A DNA stretch of 64,000 nucleotides. It comes from Conus ventricosus (lineage: Eukaryota > Mollusca > Gastropoda > Neogastropoda > Conidae). The stretch covers positions 50,979,489 through 51,043,488 of the forward strand of contig CM031595.1 of NCBI GenBank assembly GCA_018398815.1, given 5' to 3'. The notes beneath the pieces were generated by a model. The model was given only the letters and a program-made list of their open reading frames with translations. It ran no database searches and was not told where the DNA came from. The position numbers were made by a program, and so were the translations under genes. Position 1 is the first letter of the stretch; each line of letters starts with the position of its first letter. Shown here one piece after another: positions 47,279 through 59,419 of the stretch.

Positions 47279-48869
47279 CACACACACACACACAACACAC
47301 ACACACACACACACACGTGTGCATGCGCGCGCGAGCGTGAAAAACAAAACACACACACACACGCAGACAGACACACGAGCGTATCAAAACAAGCAGACTC
47401 GCACACAGAGATAAGTGGATATCGTTAATCAGTCCAGGGGAAAAGATGTGACTTTAGGGTGGTTTTAAAACTCTTTAAAGAATCCATGTTATGCAGAGAA
47501 GAAGGCAGACCATTCCACAGAGCAGGTGCCAGGTAAGAGAAAGATTGTTGGCCTGAAGTTTTCAGGCGAGCAAAGGGAGCCCGAAGTAGACGAGAATTGG
47601 TGGATGAGCATAAGTTGTGAGATGGAACATAGAGATGAAGGAGGTCAAAGAGGTAGGAGGGAGCCAGATTATTCAGTGATTTGAAAACCAGGAGGAGAAC
47701 TTTAAAGTCAATGCGAGACTGAATAGGGAGCCAGTGTAAGGATGACAGAATTGGTGATATGTGATCAGATCTAGAGGAGTGGGAGATCAGACGGGCGGCA
47801 CTGTTCTGAACTTTCTGAAGTTTAGAGATGAGCGTTAAGGGACAACCAGCCAGGAAGGAGTTACAATAGTCAAGCCGAGACAGAACAAAAGCACAGATTA
47901 GAGACTTCAGGCATAAAATGTATTACTGTATCAACCATGTACGCATAAATACACAGTAAGAGCAACTCTATCAGTCTGAATCCTTTGAAAAAAATATTAC
48001 TAAATTACAATAACTGTGTATGGGCAAGAAGGTGGTTGGTAGGAATACAACAACTCTGTTTATTGTGTCCTATCTGTACATTAAACTACCTGTGGATTGG
48101 TTTGAAGCCCGGCGTCTGATTTCAGTAACCATGAGTTTGGATACATGGCTACAGAACTGGAGTATATCCCCCCACTTCTCCGTCATATCTGAGGAAGGTG
48201 CATTTTCAAATACCTGAAAATAAGTCAATGCATTTTCAAAACTCAGAGATAACCAATGATACCATCACCTTAATCATCCATTCTTCTCATAACATAAACA
48301 CAATGACCAATATGTTGGATGGAAAGAGGGGTAGGGAGGGCTGGGGGTGGCATTTGCTGCTGACACTGTAGCTTGTTAGGAAACAGCTGTTACATCACAG
48401 ACTAGCTGGGCCAAGCGAGCCAGCTCATTAAGATCCATTCTTTTCTATGATTTCTGCTGAACCAATCGATCCTGAAGAATCACTACTGCTGGAGACCATA
48501 CTAGCTAAAGTGTCTTAGCATAGATTTTAACATCAGCAACCAAGATGCATTTAACAAAAAAATTTGTTTTTAAAAAACAATAAAGAAAAAACAAAGACGA
48601 CGTATTTTAGTTTTCATAACAAAAATAAACCACACACACAAAAAAAAATACTCAAGACTAATTTCACACACCTTGCAGAAGAGTGGCAGCATGTTGTACA
48701 GCTTGTCTTCTTGGTCTTTCTGTGTTACTTTTGAAGTAGGCTGCCGGAATTCCACAAAGAGTTTTCGAAGGTGAGTAAGCCCCAGGGACGTATCAGAACT
48801 GGAGGCATGACCCTGCTGACTCTCCGTCTGCCCCATCCGAGATGGGAGCATCTTCTTCATGAAACTCAT
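8233..48869 (-). CDS. WDFY3: WDFY3/ALFY homologue, 5' part of the gene (26 coding exons, continues off the left edge)
   Basis: In animals this is a very large scaffold that links ubiquitin/p62-marked aggregates to the autophagy machinery through C-terminal PH-BEACH, WD40 and PI3P-binding FYVE domains. Here only the N-terminal part is present: an alpha-helical armadillo-like region (exons 1-18) and a concanavalin-A-like domain (exons 19-22), then the start of the next helical block. Every exon was found by reading the minus strand and comparing it with the human protein as I remember it. Tell-tale blocks are SPAEELARKDD, NYFILES, DVFREVG, GDDDMGTLLGLMH, AMRYEPAN, DPAFVEFD, HPVRLLTIVRN, EGQWHHL and DVEGLYAAVKALVCVV. 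Exon borders have GT/AG and matching phases. Several exons carry one-base indels that break the frame; exon lengths fit again when each is undone. WDFY4 is the nearest alternative, but the N-terminal match favours WDFY3. Confidence 0.93.
8385..8821. other. WDFY3 intron 25 with GT-rich tract
   Basis: About 440 bp with an impure GT-rich tract at 8598-8695 that makes short false open frames on both strands. Confidence 0.6.
8822..9012 (-). CDS. WDFY3: WDFY3 coding exon 25
   Basis: The acceptor is ACCCACAG/GTGTGCG and the donor TATCAG/GTATGTC. It encodes GVRTFCPKPVARMLENVGGT, LIAMATDVEGLYAAVKALVC and MDRIRGYQ, against human ATDVEGLYAAVKALVCVV-like sequence. Phase 1 in, 0 out. Confidence 0.96.
9013..9542. 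other. WDFY3 intron 24
   Basis: About 530 bp. The 20-bp phrase ACATGTATACATGATTTATT is repeated in tandem near 9385-9425. Nothing else is recognisable. Confidence 0.55.
9543..9654 (-). CDS. WDFY3: WDFY3 coding exon 24
   Basis: The acceptor is ACCATCAG/CTGGCGA and the donor TACCTGG/GTGAGTG. It encodes LAMSAHENATPIRILHNAAG and HLAGPARSLGAVLMGYLG. Human WDFY3 has SSHENATPVKLIHNSAGHLN and IGAALIGYLG. Phase 0 in, 1 out. Confidence 0.95.
9655..10152. other. WDFY3 intron 23, no feature seen
   Basis: About 500 bp, AT-rich, no recognisable element. Confidence 0.55.
10153..10292 (-). CDS. WDFY3: WDFY3 coding exon 23
   Basis: The acceptor is ACCATTGCAG/AGGAGAA and the donor AAGCAG/GTCAGAC. It encodes EENELSGPFITEEKVMLAVH, AHAMCQLTVAKVRKVYNRVD and SKSIAKQ, close to human LTVARIRKVYNKLDSKAIAK. 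Phase 1 in, 0 out. Confidence 0.95.
10293..11161. other. WDFY3 intron 22, no feature seen
   Basis: About 870 bp of AT-rich intron without repeats or recognisable elements. Confidence 0.55.
11162..11390 (-). CDS. WDFY3: WDFY3 coding exon 22, end of the ConA-like domain
   Basis: The acceptor is GTTGCCAG/CTGCACT and the donor TTTCAG/GTAAACC. It encodes LHYISPNLGGGGTASPTAFT, SVFAYIGSPPQLRRQSRLSW and IYHLGPTYVGSLQAPLS, with human counterparts VYAYIGTPPAQRQIASLVWR and IYELGPNYVGSFQA. Phase 0 in, 1 out. Confidence 0.95.
11391..12151. other. WDFY3 intron 21, no feature seen
   Basis: About 760 bp of AT-rich intron with no recognisable element. Confidence 0.55.
12152..12333 (-). CDS. WDFY3: WDFY3 coding exon 21, ConA-like domain
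   Basis: The acceptor is TCCAAAAG/GCAACGG and the donor CACAGAAG/GTAAGCT. It encodes GNGCEFEQDPALSDNTVRFW, CPELTQEGQWHHLMLIFHRA and GIMKNSNVSLFVDGDHIDTQ. EGQWHHL and the YIDG-like VDGD are signatures of this lectin-like fold. Phase 1 in, 0 out. Confidence 0.95.
12334..13399. other. WDFY3 intron 20, with a dispersed-repeat piece and (AC)n
   Basis: It holds (AC)n at 13352-13395 and, at about 12945-13016, a segment with CAGCCGACCGCAAAGGGCCA that resembles 62095-62160, so it is probably a fragment of an interspersed repeat. No exon is needed here for the protein to continue. Confidence 0.6.
13400..13621 (-). CDS. WDFY3: WDFY3 coding exon 20, ConA-like domain
   Basis: The acceptor is GTCGGCAG/GGAGGGG. 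It encodes GVFPPQSGLTLSSWFCVDKF, SSAGNDGHPVRLLTIVRNIH, GREENLICLSVFLTSRDRAL and IVTTQE, the best conserved part of the domain in this window. The donor TCTG/GTCAGT runs straight into a (GT)n microsatellite (plus 13352-13395). Phase 1 in and out. Confidence 0.96.
13622..14055. other. WDFY3 intron 19
   Basis: About 430 bp of AT-rich intron with a short AC-rich stretch at 13680-13810 and nothing else recognisable. Confidence 0.5.
14056..14451 (-). CDS. WDFY3: WDFY3 coding exon 19, start of the ConA-like domain (indels)
   Basis: The acceptor is TTCTACAG/GGACTTT and the donor GGCACAG/GTGACTT. It encodes RDFLRLGSPLSCRSVEEEYQ, a polar linker, then PVPLTRVKCLVSMTTPRDAR, MHGASVT and DPAFVEFDMAAEGFACLYLP. 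Human WDFY3 has VPLTRVKCLVSMTTPHDIRL and TPAFVEFD. Two shifts are needed, one in the G run 14202-14204 and one in the linker around 14300-14330. Confidence 0.92.
14452..15525. other. WDFY3 intron 18 with CA-rich tract
   Basis: It contains an impure (AC)n/(GC)n region at 14658-14790 and, just beyond, a pair of similar segments with CATCAGAGAATCG and ATCAATTTGTCA words around 15100-15150 that also echo 14480-14520. No coding sense. Confidence 0.6.
15526..15739 (-). CDS. WDFY3: WDFY3 coding exon 18 (one-base deletion)
   Basis: The acceptor is CACTTCAG/ATGGCTC and the donor TTTAAG/GTGGGTG. It encodes MALELQLFTAYMLKSLLRPE, RNQQILCDSGLPHELL and ALTDETH, then one frame over LHPPLQHMFERLASQSL. Human WDFY3 has ERNQQVMCEAGLH and LHPPLQRMFERLASQAL. 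The lost base is in the G run 15593-15596 (plus strand). Confidence 0.93.
15740..16615. other. WDFY3 intron 17, no feature seen
   Basis: About 880 bp of AT-rich intron. The phrase ATACATTACTGGTAA occurs twice around 16480 and 16550, a small local duplication. Confidence 0.5.
16616..16837 (-). CDS. WDFY3: WDFY3 coding exon 17
   Basis: The acceptor is TTGTTCAG/GCCGAGC and the donor ACAAAG/GTACTTG. It encodes a polar serine-rich stretch (RPSHLRSDSPCLRKHTSMSE, then GSGGEKSSG), then DPVVVHAGAVLSMFHLL and, one frame over, PAIEHQDTK. Human WDFY3 has VIIHPGAMLAMLDLL. The shift maps to the GGA repeats near 16640-16648. Confidence 0.87.
17038..17222. repeat. 64-bp minisatellite, nearly three units
   Basis: TTCCAAAATACACATGCGC occurs at 17044, 17108 and 17172, an exact 64-bp period. 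Each unit ends in a CT-rich microsatellite and GTTTGTAAGAA. It lies in WDFY3 intron 16. It creates repeated spurious open frames on both strands. Confidence 0.93.
17280..17366 (-). CDS. WDFY3: WDFY3 coding exon 16
   Basis: The acceptor is GTTCCAG/GTTAAAA and the donor TTTGACAG/GTAAACG. It encodes LKSSLPTTLASGCTMLRFLY, then DMSLDAFDR, matching the human LFIYLYKVATDSFDSR region in position and pattern. Phase 2 on both sides. Confidence 0.82.
17367..18072. other. WDFY3 intron 15, no feature seen
   Basis: About 700 bp of AT-rich intron without repeats or recognisable elements. Confidence 0.55.
18073..18292 (-). CDS. WDFY3: WDFY3 coding exon 15
   Basis: The acceptor is ATTGGCAG/GTGCGAT. It encodes VRYDSLTEAVRLLGCFSGTV, then a serine-rich linker with STPRKTS-like character and ERELLMTFYMC. 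Human WDFY3 has YEKLADAVRFLGCFS. The donor is probably TGTGTG/GTATGTG at 18072, but the exit phase (1) disagrees with exon 16 (needs 2). Either one base is lost in the assembly or another nearby donor is used. Confidence 0.82.
18293..18861. other. WDFY3 intron 14, no feature seen
   Basis: About 570 bp of AT-rich intron. The open frame that runs into it from exon 15 (up to 18421) lacks a splice or start context. Confidence 0.55.
18862..18962 (-). CDS. WDFY3: WDFY3 coding exon 14
   Basis: The acceptor is TTTGCAG/TTGCTCG and the donor AACTGAG/GTCAGTAG. It encodes VARRDVLMMLHTVFSTLTVA and MRYEPANARFFSTE, against human LLHTVFCTLTAAMRYEPANS. Phase 1 in, phase 0 out. Confidence 0.94.
18963..19423. 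other. WDFY3 intron 13, no feature seen
   Basis: Ordinary AT-rich intron. A loosely repeated pattern of TTTGATCTT/TTTGACCTT words gives it a mild low-complexity look, but there is no clear repeat unit. Confidence 0.5.
19424..19563 (-). CDS. WDFY3: WDFY3 coding exon 13 (one-base insertion)
   Basis: The acceptor is TGTGCAG/TCTTTGTT and the donor AACATGG/GTAGCT. It encodes SLLNVLRESHRTRTVFRKVG, then one frame over GFVYVMSVLVSMEGSLEDPP. Human WDFY3 has LRESHRSRTVFRKVGGFVYI. An extra base in the C run (plus 19504-19506) explains the shift. Confidence 0.92.
20027..20219 (-). CDS. WDFY3: WDFY3 coding exon 12 (three one-base indels)
   Basis: The acceptor is TGTCCAG/GTGTATT and the donor CTGAAG/GTGGGC. 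Two frames together give GGARCAHNMVPYPECRQQAL, NIVQQLVLSP and GDDDMGTLLGLMHTANVTDL, then ELKT. Human WDFY3 has GGARCAHNIVKYPQCRQHAL and GDDDMGTLLGLMHS. Shifts map near 20199-20203, to the G run 20115-20118, and to the A run 20033-20035; undoing all three gives phase 1 in and 0 out. Confidence 0.92.
20925..21000. repeat. GC-rich hairpin-forming block in intron 11
   Basis: Within AT-rich intron, a short GC-rich block carries self-complementary segments such as GGGGCAGCGCCC and GGGGGGCGAAGCCCCCC, so strong hairpins are possible. It recurs at 24335-24415 in the duplicated block. It may mark a dispersed repeat; I cannot name the family. Confidence 0.6.
22480..22509. repeat. Poly-C tract, about 30 bases (copy 1)
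   Basis: An unbroken C run in WDFY3 intron 11. The same tract recurs at 25894-25923 in the duplicated block. Confidence 0.95.
23295..23390 (-). CDS. WDFY3: WDFY3 coding exon 11 (copy 1, probable assembly duplicate)
   Basis: Same exon and splice signals as 26704-26798, but with five A's instead of three in the homopolymer and one G fewer nearby. A real transcript would need only one copy, since exon 11 in tandem would repeat the same 32 residues. Confidence 0.8.
23514..23613. other. Assembly gap, 100 N
   Basis: Exactly 100 N, the usual placeholder for a gap of unknown length. It is followed by 54 bp of unique sequence before the second copy of the duplicated block begins. Confidence 0.99.
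25894..25923. repeat. Poly-C tract, about 30 bases (copy 2)
   Basis: Second copy of the intron 11 poly-C tract. It produces the glycine runs in spurious minus-strand open frames. Confidence 0.95.
26704..26798 (-). CDS. WDFY3: WDFY3 coding exon 11 (copy 2)
   Basis: The acceptor is TGTTGCAG/ATGAAAA and the donor AATGCAG/GTAAGTAC. It encodes DEKMVLSQEQQELGHLVMEA, then with a shift TGNSSNAG, matching human HLALLVMETL and GSNTNAG. The run of A's (plus strand) in CAACAAACAG has three bases where four are needed. The same exon occurs at 23295-23390 because of an assembly duplication. Confidence 0.9.
27095..27263 (-). CDS. WDFY3: WDFY3 coding exon 10 (one-base deletion in the assembly)
   Basis: The acceptor is TTTTTCCAG/CTCCCTG and the donor GTCTG/GTCAGT. 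It starts HSLPNSILCMR and continues, after a one-base shift near 27231-27236, as TLLRILRYHSVYRDVFREVG and ILEVMVTCLHRFAAHLKELH. Human WDFY3 has DVFREVGLLEVMVNLLHKYA here. Undoing the shift gives the correct phase 1 exit. Confidence 0.92.
27411..27586 (+). repeat. DIRS-like element, left inverted terminal repeat
   Basis: From CCGTGGCTCACTAATGCAAT (27462) through CCATCCTCTTTT (about 27586) this is the reverse complement of 41108-41239, with only scattered mismatches. The outermost 50 bp differ between the two ends, as in DIRS1-type unequal terminal repeats. Confidence 0.9.
27658..27748 (+). repeat. DIRS-like internal complementary region (both element ends joined)
   Basis: Bases 27658-27712 are the reverse complement of the element's left outer end (27414-27468). 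Bases 27713-27748 are the reverse complement of its right outer end (41219-41257). The two meet at TTTCCTTTTAATTAC. This is the arrangement known from DIRS1, where the region acts as a splint that brings both ends together for circle formation. Confidence 0.9.
27757..28640 (-). pseudogene. DIRS-like tyrosine recombinase (frameshifted)
   Basis: The domain catalyses integration of the circular DNA. It is seen in two frames broken near 28300. The N-terminal piece carries the first catalytic arginine in ASGRRCSEVHAL; the C-terminal piece has the HxxR box as RPHEIRAW and the tyrosine nucleophile in FYLRDV, preceded by AAYWRSPGTFIQ. All key residues of the R-H-R-Y set are visible. One break plus intact catalytic motifs suggests a recent or misassembled copy. 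Confidence 0.88.
28650..30361 (-). pseudogene. DIRS-like reverse transcriptase/RNase H, C-terminal part
   Basis: Just left of the LTR insertion the minus strand encodes the catalytic region SIDLKDAYFH, then IHPRDRKYLRFVWRSRVLQF and RALPFGLAPA. The polymerase active site AYLDDWLLLA has its YLDD codons at 30150-30161. RNase H-like sequence follows at about 29000-29800, with CYFNKQGG next to a poly-G tract and KHVPGKINILADSLSRS. Several frameshifts break the frame, and the N-terminal part lies 8.3 kb away at 38692. Confidence 0.87.
29431..29458. repeat. Poly-C tract of about 28 bases inside the DIRS RNase H region
   Basis: On the coding (minus) strand this is poly-G placed within the Asn-Lys-Gln-Gly-Gly stretch of the RNase H region, where related elements need only a few G's. 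It looks like an expanded or miscalled homopolymer. Confidence 0.85.
30367..31797 (-). repeat. 3' LTR of the nested LTR element
   Basis: On the plus strand it starts TGTCAACCTCGG and ends GACCGTGACA. It aligns along its whole length with 37239-38686. Long CT-rich tracts lie in the middle (about 30900-31200). CCGCC precedes it. Confidence 0.93.
31798..31811 (-). other. Polypurine tract of the LTR element
   Basis: On the minus strand GCAAGGGGGGAAT directly abuts the TGTCA start of the 3' LTR. A purine run in this position primes plus-strand synthesis in LTR retrotransposons and independently confirms minus-strand orientation. Confidence 0.85.
31812..32459. other. LTR element, region between RNase H and the 3' LTR
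   Basis: About 650 bp of AT-rich sequence without recognisable coding motifs. No envelope-like ORF is visible. Confidence 0.5.
32460..32999 (-). pseudogene. RNase H remnant (LTR element)
   Basis: Following the reverse transcriptase is FYWVYREFVPYFAEITESFS, the connection segment of Ty3/Gypsy pol. The frame at 32702-32487 then has remnants of the RNase H region (VRYA, the VGRAE and KEFV segments). No integrase follows before the polypurine tract at 31811, confirming the integrase-first order. Confidence 0.75.
33000..33690 (-). pseudogene. Reverse transcriptase remnant (LTR element)
   Basis: Motifs readable across frames on the minus strand include a lead-in with SYSATSRL, a CVDFRRLND-like block, the DLSKGFW-like block and KEVAAFS, and PFG near 33290. 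A later FLGHVVGEG-like block falls at about 33040. The YxDD box is not clearly readable, probably because of indels around 33200. Confidence 0.8.
34000..35050 (-). pseudogene. Integrase remnant with GPY/F module (LTR element)
   Basis: In order on the minus strand: a linker, a zinc-binding end with CDVCQKTATKRGDG, the core start FRRVDVDLFGPIA, the second core block around ILSGRGSQFT, then LVERFNG, GFSPFELRYGRTVRG, and near 34000-34060 a GPY/F-like tail ending DYRIDVNGKFKLFHANL. Stops and shifts occur throughout. It lies upstream of the reverse transcriptase. Confidence 0.85.
35290..35560 (-). pseudogene. Aspartic protease remnant (LTR element)
   Basis: The minus strand reads VKVLR followed, with a frame change, by DNGCS at about 35535-35550, where retroelement proteases have DTG or DSG. 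Downstream is IGNITGAWDPGDP, typical of the end of this protease domain. DNG in place of DTG/DSG may be a true substitution or a base error. Confidence 0.65.
35781..36829 (-). pseudogene. gag-like region with zinc knuckle (LTR element)
   Basis: The frame at 36829-36644 (with GYSGEELRAF followed by a basic, charged stretch) resembles the start of Gypsy-type gag proteins. Near 35781-35820 a CCHC zinc knuckle is readable as CFICHEKGH followed, one base out of frame, by VARDC. The region between is too broken to follow. Confidence 0.65.
37239..38686 (-). repeat. 5' LTR of the nested LTR element
   Basis: It starts TGTCCACACCCGGG and ends GACCGTGACA on the plus strand, followed by the target duplication CCGCC at 38687. 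Differences from the other LTR are mostly one-base indels plus a few substitutions in the first 120 bp. Confidence 0.93.
38692..38850 (-). pseudogene. DIRS-like reverse transcriptase, N-terminal part
   Basis: The frame reads GRIFVVPKASGGWRPVLDLS and PLNRFL, then METPMSIRDAMHP, and is cut at codons for DWAV by the LTR element. The reading resumes at 30361 with AVSIDLKDAYFH. This proves that the two halves were once one gene and that the LTR element came later. Confidence 0.92.
38851..41090 (-). pseudogene. DIRS-like 5' region: gag-like ORF and untranslated leader
   Basis: A proline/serine-rich open frame (38669-40006 and an overlapping frame 39442-40197) runs into the reverse transcriptase and fits the poorly conserved gag-like ORF of DIRS elements. 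I recognise no domain in its first part. The leader upstream contains a tandem duplication. Its frames switch several times, so the true product is unclear. Confidence 0.6.
39905..40765. repeat. Tandem duplication of about 435 bp in the DIRS 5' region
   Basis: A block that includes CTGCTGGCCCAACC, the GGGCGAAACCCAAGTG run and a repeated GACAGAACCGCAGCTGA motif appears at about 39911-40344 and again at about 40345-40765. The copies differ mainly by one- or two-base indels. Short GAACCGCAGCTGA sub-repeats occur within each unit. Confidence 0.8.
41108..41257 (-). repeat. DIRS-like element, right inverted terminal repeat
   Basis: Reverse-complement partner of the left repeat. Its outer end, GTATAGTATGTGTAATTA, is copied in inverted form in the internal complementary region at 27713-27748, which fixes the element boundary near 41255-41257. 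Confidence 0.88.
41310..41407 (-). CDS. WDFY3: WDFY3 coding exon 9
   Basis: The acceptor is TTTTCAG/AACAAGTT and the donor CAACA/GTGAGTATA. It encodes NKFFELLEFVVFNLNYVPCK, then ELISLSILIKTQ, almost the human NKYFEMLEFVVFSLNYIPCK. A longer open frame on the plus strand here is only the shadow of this exon plus the neighbouring transposon end. The donor lies just 52 bp from the edge of the DIRS-like insertion. Phase 0 in, phase 2 out. Confidence 0.95.
41901..42047 (-). CDS. WDFY3: WDFY3 coding exon 8
   Basis: The acceptor is TTTGCAG/GCAGAAA and the donor GTCCAG/GTGAGTA. It encodes AETSHLCGTVLDVLSSIYHQ and DTANYFILESQNTLSQFAEK. Human WDFY3 has NANYFILESQHTLSQFAEK. Length 147 bp, phase 0 on both sides. 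Confidence 0.95.
42536..42591 (-). CDS. WDFY3: WDFY3 coding exon 7 (56-bp micro-exon)
   Basis: This exon is too short to stand out as an open frame. The acceptor is TTTCCAG/GTGTTAG and the donor ATCAAA/GTGAGTG. It encodes GVSVRNTQAFQVLQSVFIK, aligned with human GHSVRNVQAFAVLQNAFLK. Phases 1 in and 0 out fit both neighbours. Confidence 0.92.
42592..43546. other. WDFY3 intron 6, no feature seen
   Basis: About 950 bp of unremarkable intron sequence between exons 7 and 6. I see no repeat, RNA gene or credible exon. Confidence 0.6.
43547..43713 (-). CDS. WDFY3: WDFY3 coding exon 6
   Basis: The acceptor is TTGGCAG/ATTGGAG and the donor GCAAAG/GTAAATT. It encodes RLEQDEKEESVQALRNLVLL, VGSLTTSGFTELRP and HIPGFVVPQPTGKG. 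The match runs through the human LPGFAVPQPAGKG segment. Phase 2 in, phase 1 out. Confidence 0.95.
43714..44894. other. WDFY3 intron 5, no feature seen
   Basis: About 1.2 kb of AT-rich intron with short T tracts at 44475-44490 and 44808-44829. The open frames in it (for example minus 44466-44789) have no splice signals or recognisable motifs and look accidental. Confidence 0.6.
44895..45081 (-). CDS. WDFY3: WDFY3 coding exon 5
   Basis: The acceptor is GTTCCAG/ACAAGG and the donor AACCAG/GTATGG. It encodes DKGCVRRCVENMQRAQDLSP, LEMVEMFVTVFCFLKDSSEV and SQTLLDDFKSCQGYNFLADF. The human counterpart has DLSPLEIVEMF and SQTLLDDFRIWQGYNFL. Phase 1 in, phase 2 out. Confidence 0.95.
45261..45384. repeat. 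65-bp tandem duplication, two copies
   Basis: A block beginning GCATTACAATTTCTAAATCA at 45261 repeats at 45326 with almost no differences. It lies in WDFY3 intron 4 and has no coding sense. It may be a real recent duplication or a local assembly stutter. Confidence 0.85.
45445..45636 (-). CDS. WDFY3: WDFY3 coding exon 4 (one-base deletion in the assembly)
   Basis: The acceptor is GTCTCAG/GTGCTGG and the donor TTCACG/GTGAGCC. The peptide VLVRLCNYVSPAEELARKDD, then AITSWCVPHNIPWRQSAGEVLVTLSRHGL is clear. After that the conserved PSVVKYIH lies one frame over. A missing C in the CCCC run (plus G run 45467-45470) explains this and also restores the expected phase 1 exit. Confidence 0.92.
46230..46504 (-). 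CDS. WDFY3: WDFY3 coding exon 3
   Basis: Its acceptor is GGTCACAG/AAGCAGCG. It encodes EAASRAIVELLEVE, then LPSTLVKCLYLFFDLPPVEDGD and RRILLQKVFVQ. The donor is CAG followed directly by a (GT)n run of about 26 repeats, so the 5' splice site is the first repeat unit of a microsatellite (plus strand 46177-46229). Length 275 bp, phase 1 in and phase 0 out. Confidence 0.93.
47155..47905 (-). mobile_element. LINE 3' fragment (CR1/L2-like) in WDFY3 intron 2
   Basis: On the minus strand from about 47905 to 47430 the translation, with breaks, gives the C-terminal end of a non-LTR reverse transcriptase: a QNSAARLI-like block, an LHWLP-like block and a WNGLPSSL-like block. The 3' UTR follows and ends near 47155 with the AAAGCGC...GCGCTCTATAAATAT motif typical of CR1/L2-type tails. 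The same architecture recurs at 62993-64000. The copy is 5'-truncated and interrupted by (AC)n tracts at 47239-47318. It is not intact. Confidence 0.75.
48090..48213 (-). CDS. WDFY3: WDFY3 coding exon 2
   Basis: The acceptor is TTTTCAG/GTATTTG and the donor CCACAG/GTAGTTT. The exon encodes VFENAPSSDMTEKWGD, then SKLMVTEIRRRASNQST, very close to the human segment with TEIRRRASNKST. It is 124 bp, entered in phase 0 and left in phase 1, which fits exon 3. Confidence 0.93.
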
Positions 48870-48884
48870 GATTTCTGTGGGTCT
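48672..48884 (-). CDS. WDFY3: WDFY3 coding exon 1 (start codon at 48869-48867)
   Basis: The acceptor is TTCCAG before AGACCC and the donor is CAAG/GTGTGTG. Fifteen bases of 5' UTR precede the ATG. The peptide starts MSFMKKMLPSRMG and continues with LGLTHLRKLFVEF and QKDQEDKLYNMLPLFCK, matching the start of human WDFY3 (which begins MNMVKRIMGR). The first ATG giving this alignment was chosen; an in-frame ATG at the fourth codon is possible. The exon ends in phase 0. Confidence 0.9.
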
Positions 48885-57567
<8,683 letters not shown>

Positions 57568-57720
57568 ATCCAGTCTTTATAGACATCATGAGTTGTACAA
57601 TCATCATTCATTATCGGAAGTAGATTTGCATTTTGCCTCATTTTCCTATTCTACTTCCGTAGAATTCACGTCTGTGCCAGCAGAGTGCGCCACTTTGCAG
57701 GATCCACGGAGTCGATCCGC
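57568..57720 (-). promoter_or_regulatory. Putative WDFY3 non-coding first exon and promoter
   Basis: At 57567 the minus strand reads GAT then GTAAGTATC, a strong splice donor, with no coding frame leading into it. Just upstream lie two ETS-type motifs in inverted orientation, CGGAAGTAG at 57615-57623 and CTACTTCCG at 57651-57659, then a relatively CpG-rich stretch to about 57800. ETS motifs near the start site are typical of TATA-less housekeeping promoters. Coding exon 1 begins with an acceptor at 48884, so an untranslated exon upstream is required and this is the best candidate. A plus-strand donor-like CAG/GTAGGA near 57821 leaves open a divergent transcript. The start site itself is not visible. 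Confidence 0.5.
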
Positions 57721-58335
57721 GATAGCTCTCTGGCTGACGTCTGTACGTGGGGGCGTGTTTCGATTCGTGCGAGTCGCGTTCGGTGGGTTCACCGTATGCG
57801 CTTCTGAGTAAAATCAACCAGGTAGGAAAGTTGCAAACATTGCTTTGTTTTTCAATATGTTATCAAAACAAAACAAACAAACAAAAAGCTGTCCGCTGGT
57901 TCTTTTTGTTTTTCTCATGGATTTTTTGGTCTGTTCTATTTGAAGTCATGTCAATTATGTGCATGCGGCATGCCTTTATCATGCAAGTGAGCATTAATAA
58001 TTGGTTCCAATTTTTGAACCACTTCTGTGGAGATGTCCGTTTCTTTTTGTTTTATGCGGTTACTGAATTGACCCATCTGAGGGCGGGATAGTTTTACCAT
58101 GTATCAAATTTAGTGGCCAACAGCGATCAGCTGATGAAAGTTACACCACTTAGTAAGTGGGTGGGACGGGGTCATAGAGCTCCAAAAGAAGAGAAAAATC
58201 TTTTTAGACAAAGAAAACTTAGTTCCGCTATGTTTTAACATCTCCAGCTAGTCCTCTTTTTGCCCTCTACGCCACCCAGCCCCCTCCTGCCTCTCTCCCT
58301 CTACAGTCGAGGTCCAGCCCTGTATCAAATATGTA
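57721..58335. other. Upstream region, no gene recognised
   Basis: The first 100 bp are CpG-rich and continue the promoter-like block, with a donor-like CAG/GTAGGA at about 57821 on the plus strand. The rest is AT-rich with no recognisable feature. Confidence 0.45.
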
Positions 58336-58615
58336 AAGATTTGAGAGTCTGAGTTGCTCGTTCTATCAGACCTTGTTTATGTGACAAATCATCATTTAAT
58401 GATGCATAGCAACATGTTTCGGGGTTGCTCGTTCCATTAGATCTTGTTTATGAAACAAATCATCATTTAATGATGCATAGCAACATGTTTCGGGGTTGCT
58501 TGTTCTATCAGATCTAGCATTTAATGATGCATAGCAACATGTTTCGGGGTTGCTCGTTCTATTAGATATGTAACAAAACAGCATTTAATGATGCATAGCA
58601 ACAGGGTTTGGGGTA
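58336..58615. repeat. Tandem repeat, four units of about 50-75 bp
   Basis: Each unit contains CATTTAATGATGCATAGCAA, then CATGTTTCGGGGTTGCTCGT. Two longer units have an extra GTTTATG-ACAAATCAT segment that the shorter units lack. Confidence 0.9.
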
Positions 58616-58779
58616 AGTTAGCCCATAGAGAAGATAATCTAATTATTACCAAATAACTTATTTACTACATCTTCTCTTAATTGAGGTACGTGTGATTTCT
58701 TTTAATTTCCTGACGACTGAGGGGACACGAATCTAGTTGCACTCCCCCAAGTGAAAATTGTGTCTCAAGACTCGAGCCT

Positions 58780-58780
58780 C

Positions 58781-58850
<70 letters not shown>

Positions 58851-59037
58851 GAGAGTGTCCATGTGTGTGTGCGTACGCACGCGCATGCGTGAGTGCGTGT
58901 GTGTGTGTGTGTGTGTGTGTCTGTGTCTGTGCGTGTGTGTCTGTGTCTGTGTGTGTGTGTGTGTTGTGTGTGTGAGCGTGCACACGCACATGCGCGCGTA
59001 AATGCTTGCGTTCGTGCGTGCATGCATGCGTGCCTGC

Positions 59038-59100
<63 letters not shown>
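58780..59100. repeat. Compound microsatellite (GT)n, (GTCT)n, (GTT)n
   Basis: A 300-bp compound array: (GT)n at 58780-58822, a short GTCT run, interrupted GT/GC repeats, (GT)n at 59043-59073 and (GTT)n at 59074-59100. It is the source of several long false reading frames. Confidence 0.95.
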
Positions 59101-59101
<1 letters not shown>

Positions 59102-59419
59102 CTTGTTTCGTTTTTCACTTCTCTTTGGGGTGCAATAGATCACTTTTGAACTATAGTGACTCTGCCAACAACTGTGCAAAATATGATGAAAACTGATCAT
59201 GTAGACTCAACTGTGCTGAGACATAACCGACACTGAATTCAGCTGCATCTGCAACTGCAACGGCCTGCGTGCGGGAAACAACTTGCGGCATCAGTCAGCA
59301 AAGGCTCAGACCTACTGAACCTTATTAAAACAGGCCACATACGTCTGACAGCTTTAGAACCACTGAGAACTGAAAATGTGTGCTTGAGGAAATAACAAAC
59401 TACTCGTACGTATTCTGAA

